Source of the DNA: Combretum micranthum
Lineage: Eukaryota > Streptophyta > Magnoliopsida > Myrtales > Combretaceae
Direction: 5' to 3'
DNA: 64,000 bases
Assembly: GCA_024138025.1 (NCBI GenBank)
Contig: JAMXBD010001363.1
Span: forward strand, 62,001 to 126,000
The notes below the pieces were generated by a model, which saw nothing but the letters and a program-made list of their open reading frames with translations, did no database searches and was not told the origin of the DNA. Position numbers and translations under genes: made by a program. Of this stretch, positions 49,976-61,900 are shown one piece after another (within the stretch, counting starts at the first letter, position 1; every line of letters begins with the position of its first letter).

Positions 49976-49998
49976 TATATATATATATATATATATAT
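49976..49998. repeat. (AT)n microsatellite
   Basis: About eleven AT units within the solo LTR. Confidence 0.9.
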
Positions 49999-52137
49999 TC
50001 CTTAGAGCATATAAGCTCACTTGCAATTTATTTATTTCCATGCAAAGTAATTTATTTATTTCATTGTAATTTATTTATTTCTTGTTGTTTTAAGACTAGT
50101 CTCTAGTCTTAGACTTGTCCTCATCAAGTCAAAATAATTTTTCTTTCTTTTATTTTATTTTTCTTTTGGGACTAGTCTACTTCTTAGTCCCGGGAACCTT
50201 GAAAAAGCTAAGACTCCCAATACTTGACCTTATTTACTATTTATGTTATTTTTGCTTGTTATTATTTCTCATAATCATGCCTATTAAGATTATTATTCAA
50301 ATTTTCAAAGCTCCAATTATACTCGATAAAAAGGAGATTTTATCACCTAAGAATAGTTTTACATGAAACATAAAATCTATGATTTAACAAAAGTAAATAT
50401 ATTCTTTTCCAAGTTTTAAGAAGAACTCACTACAATTTTAAAAGCTACTTTTGTTTTGAAAAGCTTTTTATATTACTTTGTTTTTTTAGAAAGAAGATGA
50501 CTTTTAAAGGATTTACAAAAGGATTTCTTGTAAACTATAGTTTTCTAAACTCTTAATTAAAATTGTTTTACCAAGAAACATGGTTGGATAACAAACATTG
50601 AATATGGATAAAATATAGCTAAGTATCTATGAAAAAGGAATTTTTCAACTATGTAGATAACTAAGTATTTATCAAACAAATTTTGAATGATTTAAAGTTT
50701 AAACAAATTGTTTTTGGGATAGAAAAATACGTGGAATTTGATCACCACTGTTTTGGGGCCTAAATGATCTAGTTTGATAAAAACAGTTTTAGGAATGGAT
50801 AAATATTTTCGATTAGGTAGAAATCGGTATATTATAAGCGCAAATCTGAGTTAAAATGACCAAGTTATTGTCATTTTAAATTGGAGTCTTCCTTTATACA
50901 AACTTTGACGTTCTCATGACATTGTTTTCAAAATTCAAGAAAGTCATCAAGAAATACTCATTTTAGATATTTTCCTTGACTAGGTATCCCGAGGAAGGAT
51001 ACCCATACCCCGAGGACTATTTCAACTAAGTAGATTGTGTGAACGACGCATCTGTTTAGAGAAGTGTTGACATGGCATCGTGAGTTTATTTCCTTAAAAT
51101 GCTTTACTTATTGTGCTTGTAGTCTAGTCGCATTAGAATTAGGAAAAGACAAATAGATATGTATGCGAGAAAATTTGTTGAAAGGATCCTAAGAATATCG
51201 AGGCCAGGATTGATTAAATGTTTGTTTCAGTAGCACTTGATTTGTATGAAATTCTATGATCACCTTAATTTGAAAATAATGATACTATGATATCATAAAT
51301 AAATTGATCCATGCATACCACGAAGAGTCACATTGCATTGGGTTATTGTCCTTAGGTGAGAAAGATGGTAGCTCAGGTTAAAAGCAACACTTGGCGGATT
51401 GACCGAAAGCGATTGCTTGGCCACATGAAATTAAATGCTTAGCGAAAAGTCCGAAGCATGGCTCAATTCAAGTAGACTAAATATGCTTGGTGGTATTAAT
51501 CGAAAGCATATCTTTTTAAACTAAAACTACTTGTTTTGAGGGTACATATCACCAAACCCCGAATGGAGGGCGTAAATCCATTCAATATATAGTTCCCGGA
51601 AAACTATATGCCTTATTTGCCCACGTGTATGTTGCATTTCATTTGTCTGCCTAAATAACTTGTTTGAATTCCATTACACAAGAAGTTATTTATGGAAATA
51701 ATTCTCACTAAGCCTATTAGCTTATATCCCCTATAGATATCTTTTGTAGTTTACCTATTTGTGGTTGAGGCCATGTGGACCCTGCAGCTAGGTACTTTCC
51801 TTTTGGTTAAGGAATTTCTAGATAAAGTTTAGTATTTGATAAGATATAGACTTCATAGAAATATTCTTGTAATAGATTATAGTTATTTGTGACTGGGGAA
51901 TGCCCCTAAGATTTGTAAGACTGTTGTTTTAAACAAGTGAATATTATGAATCCTCTTTTCTTAAATTGTTATTATATCTTCTTAAGCTTCATAATTCCAT
52001 GTATGGTCCTCTAAAATTGTGAGAGCACGCCTTACACTTAATATCAAAGCTTCTGGAATGACTAAGGTTGTCATGCTTAAGCTTTAATATTGAATGTGGT
52101 AGACTGTTACGTTTATGGTACCTTTTGGGGCGTGACA

Positions 52138-53717
52138 GTTATGGCAACAAATAGTACAAGAAAATGAGAAAATAGTAATATCCCGAGAGAAGCTAGAACT
52201 ATGTATAATTATTTAAAAAAATTTTAGAGAAAGCACTCAAGCATTATGGGAATGATACAAAAGGAATTTTCCATGGGATTTTGCTTTACATTTAGAATTA
52301 GGGCATAACCCATTTAATTTTACAAATAAAATGACAACGTTGATAAGATGCACACAGCCTAATATTGATTTTAATTTAAGAGATCAAATGGACACAATGG
52401 GATATTTAGAATAATTATAGATAAGAGACTGAAAGTATATAAAAAGTTACTTAATGTTTTTTATTCTTTTGTTATTATTCAACATGATGTTATTACAAAA
52501 AAAATAGCTAATAAATTATTTCTCAAATTACCAGAACCTTTAGGACAAGAAATGTACATAAATTTTAAAGAAAAGATACAACCAAACCTTATAGAATAGA
52601 TGAATAATTTATGCATGAGAATGCAATTTGTAATTAGAACCATGGTTGAAAAATGGACAAATATACAAATAACCAGACAATTAAAAGTTGAATATAGTTA
52701 TTGTCAAAATGTGTATACACCTCAAGTATGCGAACAAAGGAAGACAAGCTAAAAAGAAGAAATTACAGAAAAAATCCCAAAAAAAATATATTATGGACCT
52801 ATAACTCAAAATAAAAAATCAAAGACAAATTATTATGTAAAAAGAAGTAATACTAGGATGTCTTATTTAAATAAAGAAAGACATGTGAGAAAATATAATA
52901 AAAACAGAAATTATAAAAATAAACTAAGCTGTTTTGCAAGTGGAGAAAAATGACATTTAGCAAGAGATTGTGATAAAAGACACAATATACATAATAAAAG
53001 AGTAACACTGATAAATTGTATCAAAGAAGATATTTTATCAATAGATGAACAAATGAGTGAAACAAAGACAATTTATAGTATTATGAGTATAGAGGATAAT
53101 AGGATGCAAGATTTTGATAGAGAAGAAGAAAGTGATCCTTTCATTTCAGAATTTTAGGACAAGAAAGAAGACCAATTTTTTAAGGAAAACCAATATTTAA
53201 TTCAGACAATAGATATTTAGAAAGCTTAGGAGAACTAGAAATAGGTGAAGAAAAAATAAAAAATGAATTTGTTGAGGCAAAAATAAGTTATAACCATGAA
53301 TGGATTCATGAATTAGATCCAATGGCTACCCTTGTGGTTACTATAATGGATACCCTCATATTTCTTTAAGATTCGGATGTAGATTATATCTAACACAATC
53401 ATGTAAAAAATGTTTAGGAAAAAAAAAGGAGAAACATTTACCTAAAAATTTGGTAGTAAGACTAATTATAAATGGAATAGAAATACCGACTTGATAGAAA
53501 TAAGAATTTTGAGATTAGAAGAAAAAATGGATAAGATAGAAGAGAAGACAAATCCTAAATAAAAAAATAAGGGAATAATAATAGAAGGAAAAATTGAACA
53601 ATGTGAATAGATATTAGAAGATGAAAAACATATAACAAAAACATTTTTAAAAAAAAAAGATGAAAAGTTAGGAATTTTAATCATGTTAAATAAAAGTTGG
53701 ATCTTTCAAAGGAGAAG
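52138..53717 (+). pseudogene. Endogenous caulimovirid relic, part 2: coat protein with broken zinc knuckle
   Basis: It continues the frame of part 1. The coat protein region runs from 52143 to about 53150: a helical capsid core (including KLFLKLPEPLG near 52510), a very basic stretch with YYVKRS and RHVRKYNKN (about 52830-52915), and a CCHC zinc knuckle at 52930-52971. Caulimovirid coat proteins bind the RNA pregenome through this knuckle. Here it is broken: the second Cys is Ser (CFAS) and a stop lies just before the His (GEK, stop, HLARDC). An acidic region follows (~53060-53160), then a Cys-containing segment near 53310-53430. Reverse transcriptase, protease and RNase H were not seen; LTR C replaces the sequence at 53718. 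It is non-functional. Confidence 0.8.
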
Positions 53718-56035
53718 TGGCAGGACCCTAATAGGGGCCTAATATGATTATTCTAAAGTTATCATACTATATGTGTACGCACAATATGAGAATCGTCTTG
53801 CAAGTAAAAGTTTCAAGACTCTACATATTTATTAATTTCTCATATATTAATTATATATATAATATAATACTATTATTGAAACTTAATTATGGAATCCATT
53901 TTTTTTTTTTATATCTCACCAAGATTGCAGAGAATCAGTATCCTATACCAAATGATAAAATTAGGTTTCAATTTACAAAACAAAGTTTGAGTTGTATGTA
54001 CAGTTTATAACTATATTCTAAGTTCATAGTAGCCCATCTTTCTATCTGCAAGAAGGTTCGATGGAGGATCACTCTTCACACATTACTAGCCCGATCCTAA
54101 TAAACATTATCCCTACACAAAAAAAAATTTTTTTTTTTAGGTGGGGGTAAGCAAAACCACAGCTCAGTGAATTCGTTTCTCACTACTACCAATCACGCTA
54201 GTTATCAAGCATCAAATAAACATTCATGCCAATCTATCTACACGTAATATGAATATATATGTGATGAATGCAAGTAACACATCTATTGTAGTCCGAAGCC
54301 ATAGACAATGTAGATTTATCCTGTCTACACATCAATTATCTCCTATACTTACCCACATGGGACACCCTACTTACCCAAATGAGGCTGCCTAGTGGTAATG
54401 TACATCCAGACTAACTCAATGCTTACCCATCATTGGTAAAAAGTAAATATTCCCCAACACATGTTTTACGCTATTTGATATTTAAAATTATCTCAACATA
54501 TCTATCACCCATATTGGTGATTCTAGCAAGTAGATCTCAACTCAGGTAACATTTATTGCTGCTCTATGATGGTGATTATGATCGGTACACCCCGACTGAA
54601 GCAACATCTACCATCACCTCATGACAAGTGAATCCCTACTCAAGCAACATCTACTATCATTATATCACTCGAAAATGTCCTAAGTTTATTTCATAAATTC
54701 TTTTAGTAAAACTCAACAATTTCAAAAGACGAAAGGAGCGACTTGAGATCCTCCAAGTCATGTTTCTTTAGAAATACATTTTGAAAATACTTTCAATTAC
54801 AAATTAGGGACATTTCCTACAAGGGTTCAACCACATGCAACGGGCATAACCATTTAATTTAACCAAATCATTAAAGTTATCCATTTATTTTAGCAATCAT
54901 GCAAATGATGACGCTCACAACAATCAGTCATTCAATAGATAAGAAATGCAACTAACATAACAACAAGTAGTAGTAAGCACAAGCAAATAGTAGATCATTA
55001 GCACTTCCTCACCTAAGCATTATTGTTTACTTGATATAGCTTTTGGAAATACTTAAGGTTTGAGAACTCGGACTCGATATCTTCCATGAAATAAAATAAC
55101 AATTACTCATTATCGTACAAATATGGGTTTTAGAGTTCATAAAGATTAGGTTTCTCTGGTTAAGCTATAAAATTCGGATAAACTCACTATTCTTAGGGAA
55201 AGTGTTTTAATTAATTTCAATTATTGATTTTTAATAGTGTAATCTTAATCTAGGCCTATTGTACTCATTGTAACTATGTTTTTAGCATATGAATAGGTTT
55301 TGGAAAGCTTATTGAATGTAGTTTTTAATTATTTATTTTGTATATTTTTACCTATGTCATACTAAGAGTCTAGAAGATGTCTTTATGATGCCTATTATTC
55401 CAACTCTGTGTTTTTAATTGTTACTTTAAGTTTACTACTTTGGTTTATGTATCTATTATCAAGTTTTAGTGATTAAGTTCATTTTAATTCCTTTGATCAA
55501 CACTTACCTGAAATCTATGTTATAATTTATTTTCATTTTGCTTCTCTTGATCTTAATGTAGGTATCTATATCTTTAATTAACTTTATCATATTGATCAAG
55601 ATTTCTATGACTTATATTAATTTAGACTTTGTAACTTAATGTTCTATAATGTCAAGATCCATATTTATATTTATGTGAGTGGTTCTTGGGCTTAATCTTT
55701 TAATTCTAAACTATATCGTCATATTATCTAATGTACATTTGAATTATATCATGTTTGTTATAAAAACCCTAATTATATATCCATGTTGTGGAATACATAT
55801 GTATATATGAGTACATTTCTTAACTTAACCTATGAATGTCAAATTTGAAGCTTATAAAACTTTTCATTTTCTAGTGATAATATAAAATTCGTATTAATGG
55901 GTTTTATTTATTATAAGTGGTTCAAATAGTCCTAAATATTAGCTTTTATTGCATAATCTTCAATTAAGTCTATGATATTCATTTTAACTTGGATTTTTAC
56001 ACATGAATAGGCATTGGAAAGTTTGTTTCGAGTAC
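53718..56035 (-). mobile_element. LTR C (minus), truncated; related to LTRs E and B
   Basis: Its low end, on the minus strand ..GGGTCCTGCCA, aligns with the ends of LTR E (40552) and LTR B (56333). It shares GGGGCCTAATATGATTA, CTAAAG.TATCATA and ACAATATGAGA..CGTCTTG with LTR E, and the CCACAGCTCAGTGAAT block with LTR B. The LTR start on its high side is missing; another LTR-like start lies at 56036. There is no coding sequence. Confidence 0.6.
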
Positions 56036-56692
56036 TGTGAAGCCCGAATTTTGCTCCCCTTCTCCTAAAGGTCCTAATCCATATCAAACCTCTCCCGCCC
56101 CGGAGGATATATTAAATGTAGCAGTCTGTCGCACATAATATTAAAGCTAATGAATGACAACCTTATTTACATGAGAGCTTTAGTATCACGTGCAAGGCGT
56201 GCTACCAAGATAGCAGAAGACTCAAAGGGGTATTTCGTTTAAGCAGATAATAAAAGCATGCAAGAACTTATAAAGATAAACTGGTAATAATCATTAAGAT
56301 AAAAGTTTCTTACAGCTTCTTAAGGGCATTCCTGTCACGCCCCGAGGATACCCTAGTAGAAGTAGACAAGTCACACCTGAATACTATCACTAGATTACCT
56401 TCGGAGAGTGACATATTTTCCAAAATAACAGGATCTTTTAGTTGCTTCGAAAAAATGATAAATACATGTAAGAAATAAATTAGTAAATAACTGCTATCTT
56501 AATCATAAAGTATCATAGATTATTACAAACCATGTAGTCTTCTTATAATTCTCTATATACATAACAGATAAGATAACACTAGCTAATCCATTCTAGGAAA
56601 ATTATAAACCATTTATCCCAAAAAGAACCATAGGCTTCTAGCTCTTAAGCCCTTACCGAAGCCATGTTTCTGGAAGTAACTAACCAAGGTCG

Positions 56693-56892
56693 GAGCGTAA
56701 ACCTGAAAAGACTGTTGGAGTACGTGCGAAACCACGACTCAGTGAATAACCAGACATATTACACATCAAACAAGTAATTAACAAATTGTATTCAGAGCGT
56801 AAACCTGAAAAGACTGTTGGAGTACGTGCGAAACCACGACTCAGTGAATAACCAGATATATTACACATCAAACAAGTAATTAACAAATTGTA
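56693..56892. repeat. 102-bp tandem duplication in LTR B
   Basis: Copies at 56693-56794 and 56795-56892 are nearly identical (one C/T difference at about 56754 versus 56856 plus the end of the unit). It spans the GAAACCACGACTCAGTGAATA block. A recent event compared with the age of the LTR. Confidence 0.9.
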
Positions 56893-58137
56893 TGTAATGC
56901 AATCACTCAAACATATGCTCAGATACAAGCTTGGATGATCTAGAATCTAAACAGGAAAAAGATTTATGCTCTCTTTTTAGGGTTGAAGAACATTTACTTT
57001 ATGACCCACCTGCCCAGGAGATACTAAGTTTACAGGAAAATCAACGATTTCTCATCTTAGAGTTATCACTTTAAATTTAATAACAGTTTTAATTGACCAT
57101 TTCTTGTATCCATCCTTAGAAACTCCATAAGTATTAATCATTTCAAAGCGATATTACGAGCAGTGTTCTTCATTGCCACTTAGTTCCCGTAGAACCAACG
57201 GAACAAAGAAAACCTTGGAAGAACTAACACTTTGGAAAAACCAAGCATTAACAGAGAACCGAAATATTAATACGTAGCAGGCTGTCACTCGTTTGTATAT
57301 GCAATAATGCAATATGTGTAATGCATGACCAGGTTATTTTAATAAGTCAATAGTTCTTATTCAATTTTGTGGTGATCATACATTACATACAATCATCATC
57401 ATACCACTTCACATCATCAAACCATTGTATTATCACTTTTCTAATGGTAGATTAGCAATCATAAAATCATATCACAACACATTTCCATCAAAATATTCAT
57501 ATTTTTACATACTGAGCTAATTACAAGCACAAACAATATAATATGACTGAATTACTCATTTGCTCATAGTGACTTAATCGTAGTAATCTGCAGAAAGGTC
57601 TTCTATGGTATCAAAGTCACCTATTAAGAAGAATAAAATATTCATCAATATAATAGAGATTATATAACTAAACTCCTATATGTGTCTAGTGTCTTAAATT
57701 GATATTTATCAAGTTTTTTTTTGTAGTTATTAACACTATTTTTATGTTATTCTTCATTTGACTTATTATAGTAACTCATATTTGTTTACCATTCCTTAGT
57801 GTCGTCGTGTTTCTCTTAATCAGTTTCACATAATTATTTTGTCATTTTTAGAAGTCACATTATTCGTAAATTCAGCTTATTTCAATTTCCATTCTTACCT
57901 ATTTATCTATATAGAACAAATATTTGGTAATTATAGTTGTTATTAACACTTAATATTTCCCTATAATTCTAGGGTTTTAGAAGTTATCAAATATTAACCG
58001 TATTGTTATTCTAAGTGTTTGTATTTATTTATCTACTTAATAAATTTTGTTTTGACATATATATAATATGTTTATTAGTATTTATTATATAAATATATTT
58101 TCTGTTCATGTAATATAAACTTCTCATAGGAAAAACA

Positions 58138-58430
58138 TGGATGTACGCTGGCTCCAACGCCGCCAGCGTTGAAACCTAGATGCCGACATTCTTAAATTTT
58201 ACATTTTATTCCGTATCGTTTGCGCTGGCTTGTAAGTCGCTAGCTTTTCCATGTACGTCGGACCATACGCTGCTGGCGTATAACCCCAGATAGTCGGCAT
58301 TCATTTATATTACGTAAGAATAAGTTTTACGTAGCTTCTATTCCAGTGTAAGTCGTCTCTACACTACCGGCCTACCCTCGTAAGTCATCGGCGTTGAACG
58401 TCTACACTGCCGGCTTAAGGACAGTATTGA
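58138..58430. repeat. GC-rich iteron patch (CGCTGGC/GCCGGC type) in LTR B
   Basis: Repeated ACGCTGGC, CGCCGCCAGCG, CGCTGCTGGCG and TGCCGGC words in about 290 bp. Similar in kind and setting to 16320-16490 in the other solo LTR. Confidence 0.65.
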
Positions 58431-58920
58431 TATTGTTCATCATCTTTTCCGATAAAACAGTTCATATTTCTTTAATTTTTTACGTCATAAACATTCTTAA
58501 ACCATTCCTAAGTGTTTCTATCGGATGTATCTATACATACATCAACTCATAATGCATCTACATGTATGTAATCTTAAATTTTCGAATTTGAAAAGGTACA
58601 ACTAGGGTTTTCGAATTTTACCTTACTTAGGCATGTTTGATGGAATTCAAAGCTTGTTCTTAGGTTGGTAATGATCCTATGATCATCAGAAGTTAGTTTC
58701 AATCCTTGTTTTTAACAAATAACAAGTCGAATTACAACAACTCACCTTATTCCCAGTTTGAATGTTTTTTGTGTTATATTTTTCTTTGATTTGAACTGGA
58801 ATGTTTAGGACGATATGATTTCTATTTTTATGTCGATTTGATTGCTCAATAGGTGTTTGTTTGATCTGAAAATTTCGAGAGTAAGTGTAGGTTGTTAGCT
58901 TGTTCATCAAGAGCTATTAA

Positions 58921-58942
58921 TATATATATATATATATATATA
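58921..58942. repeat. (TA)n microsatellite
   Basis: Eleven TA units inside LTR B, next to a GAGGAGGAGAGAGAGG purine tract. Confidence 0.9.
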
Positions 58943-61900
58943 GAGGAGGAGAGAGAGGAAAGAAGAAGACGTTGTCTTCTGATATTTTCCCCAATTGTTC
59001 CTCATTTGATTACTGTTTCCTCCATTTATTTTGTTGTCATTAATGAAGGAGGTGAGTTGGCTAAGTTTGATTAGTTGGTGTGTTGATTTTGTTGACAAAT
59101 TTGGTCACTTTGTAGACAAAGAGAAGAAGAAATCGGCTGTGCAAATTTTGGAGGATCCGTAGCCGCAATTCTCTCCCATTTGCATCAAAAATTTGAGAAA
59201 ATAATATATAATAATATTTAGTTAGTTAATTATCTTAGTTTTAGGATAGTTTAATAAGTTAAACAAGTTCAAATTAGCTAATATTTGAGAGTTTTTGTAC
59301 AAAAATATTTTTATAGGGTTCTACAAAATGTTTAGTTTATCAAACGATACAACTTTAAGTTTCAAATTTACGCGATTAATTATTTTTAGAATTTTATCTC
59401 CCGCGATTAGGGTTTCCTAAGCTTATTAAGTCAATTTTTGTTTTAGGCTTTAATAGCTTAAGAAAACCCTAATTAGAACAATGGTGTGATTTAACTATTT
59501 ATTTGAAGTCTAGATCTTTAGTTATACTCTGTTTATGTTTTTATTGTGTATTTAAAATCCTAACGGTTTATCTTTAGGTTATCGTTTCCTATCTATAAGC
59601 GTCGTTGGTTAACTACTCGATATCGCTTTTGATATATAAGCTAAATTATCTATATATCTTCGGTTTTTGATACCTACTATGAATACTTATTAGTAGTGTT
59701 TAATACTATCTAGGAATCTTGAATTTATGGTTTAAATCCATGTATAGGCTCATTACTACTCATTGTTCTAGTTTCAAATCATTGTTGAGTTCAATAGTAG
59801 TCATTTGATCTCTATATTTATATTTTTCTATCTATTCTATTTGTAAGACAAGTTTCGGGGCTTGAAAATTTGGGTTTCCTTCAATCATATCTTGAATTAT
59901 CAGTTCAAGATACGAAATCTCGTTTTTGGTATCAATTAGTGTCAAATAAGTTCTTTATTCGGCTTTTAGATCTTAACCTAGCCAAATTCAAGTCATTGAT
60001 CTATTCTTAAGTTTTTATTGGATTCTAAGTTTACTAACTAGTTCATACATTCTATTTTAAGATAGTGTACTAATGTGAAAATTTCCAGGGTTTACAATTC
60101 TCCCGTTCTAAAGACTTGCATCAAACTAAGTTATCTTCAAAACATACATGAATATAACATAAGTCTACTATAGAGATTTCTCTTAGAAGTCTATATCCAA
60201 AAATAATTATATAAACTTCTTCCAAAAAATCCTGCTAACTTTAGCTCATACCTGACAAAAGGGCTTCTTGGTGCCAACCACAAGTAAACAAACTGTAATA
60301 AAAAGCTATAAGGGTATAAGCAAAACTAGCTTATTGAGATAACTTCCATCTTCAAAACATATCCATAAAACATACAAGTATTTTAGACAATCATATGGGA
60401 ATGCATCAATCACATGAGCAAACAAAATACACACGATTAACCAGAAACCATGTGTAGCATGGATTTTACGCCATCCATGTCGGGGTTGGGTGGTTAGCGG
60501 CCCTTAAACAATCAATAGTTACAGATTTACTGGCTCCTACTTTCCCTGTAGACTTTCCGGCTCCTACTAGCCTACATAGACTTTCCGACTCCTACTAGCC
60601 ACCACTACGACTCCTCGTTTCTCCACATGAAAAATAATAGTGAAAAATAAGTGTGACTCACAATATGTTATGCATGAATCGTTTTTACTATTGGTTTACT
60701 TGATTATTGTCAAGTTCAAGTTAAAGGTGATCAAAACAATATTCATCATACCATTACATGAAAACATAAGTTATTCATCAATTTCTCTTTCGATATACTT
60801 AGCTTTTATTCAACAACCATATCAATCACTCATGAATTCAAATCACACAACATTTTATTCATTTATCTTCTTCCTTACTCTCTAATGCTACAACTTACAA
60901 GCACAATCAAGGAAATGTAATTAGTAAGGGATTAACTCACTCCATGATGATCGCTCCTAGTAGAAATAATCTTCCAGGAATAGGATATCGGTTCCTTCTT
61001 CACCTAAAAAAGATGAAATACCCAAAATGAGTCTTTCATAGAATTTCTATTTTGAAGATTCTAAATCTACCTTCAATTTGCGGTAAAATCGGATTTGAAG
61101 GAAATTCCAACTTAAAATGGCCATAACTTGCTCATTTTAGCTCGGAATTTTGCATATTATATTCCGTTTTCTACCTACTCGAAAAGATCTATTCATTTCT
61201 AAGGATACTTTTACTATAAAAGGTCATTTGGGTCTCGGCTTAGAAGGGTACAGATTTAATACAGAAATTCCTTTCTTGAAAAACAATATTTTCTAATCAT
61301 TCATTTACTAAGGCTTTGTTTAGGTAAAACTCAAATATGTATATTTTTTTAAAAGAATTCCTTATGTATATAAATAAACTCATAATTTATGCATGAAGCC
61401 ATAGATGTTGTCTTATTTAATTTATTTTCTTAAAACAACCTTTCCTAGTGTTTTGGAAATTTGGATTTGTTAGACTTTACTTTATGTGGGTAAAGTAACT
61501 TATAAATTTTTGAATGATCAAAACTAATATACTATATTTTGATTCTTTAGTTTATCAAAAGTGAGTTGAAAATAAAGTTTGGTCTTTTGAGGTTATCTAC
61601 AAAAATTTATTTCTAGGAATTGAAAAATAGAGTTTTCAAAAATTTTCTTTAGTAATACTTGATGAATTTATTCTTTGAAAATTCATTTTCCTTGTAAATT
61701 GATTTTCTTGAAAACTTATTTAGCTTTTGGTTTAGAAAGTTGATAAAAATAATACCAAGTTATTATCTATACATCAAGACTTATTTTGTTATTTGAAAAG
61801 AAGATATCTTTAGACTTTAAAGAAACTTCATTTATTAATAGTTTGAGATTTCATGATGAGTTTTACATAAACTTTCAAAAGAGATTTATTTGAAAATATT

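Larger units (their letters stand above)
48880..52137 (+). mobile_element. Solo LTR (3258 bp) inserted in the virus relic
   Basis: The ends are TGTAAACCCCC and TTTTGGGGCGTGACA. Both flanks read GTTAT (48875-48879 and 52138-52142), a perfect 5-bp target-site duplication. Removing the LTR and one GTTAT restores an open virus frame across the site, so this is an insertion into pre-existing viral DNA. The LTR holds a TATA box at 49582-49589 followed by a CT-rich leader, a short palindrome AAGACTAGTCTCTAGTCTT at 50092, and the region before the 3' end that includes CTTATATCCCCTATAG and TGGTTGAGGCCATG. It belongs to the same family as LTR A (56091-63252). No internal retroelement genes remain, as expected after LTR-LTR recombination. 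Confidence 0.9.
56333..60096 (-). mobile_element. Solo LTR B (3764 bp, minus) nested inside LTR A
   Basis: On the minus strand it starts TGTAAACCCTGG at 60096 and ends CGGGGCGTGACA at 56333. The flanking 5-mers are ATTCC (56328-56332) and ATTCT (60097-60101): a target-site duplication with one later change. The sequence on either side rejoins LTR A in register. It shares long blocks with LTR E (TACAAGCTTGGATGATCTAG, CCAGGAGATACTAAG). A 102-bp tandem duplication (56693-56892) and a GC-rich iteron patch (58138-58430) lie inside. There is no coding sequence. Confidence 0.85.
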
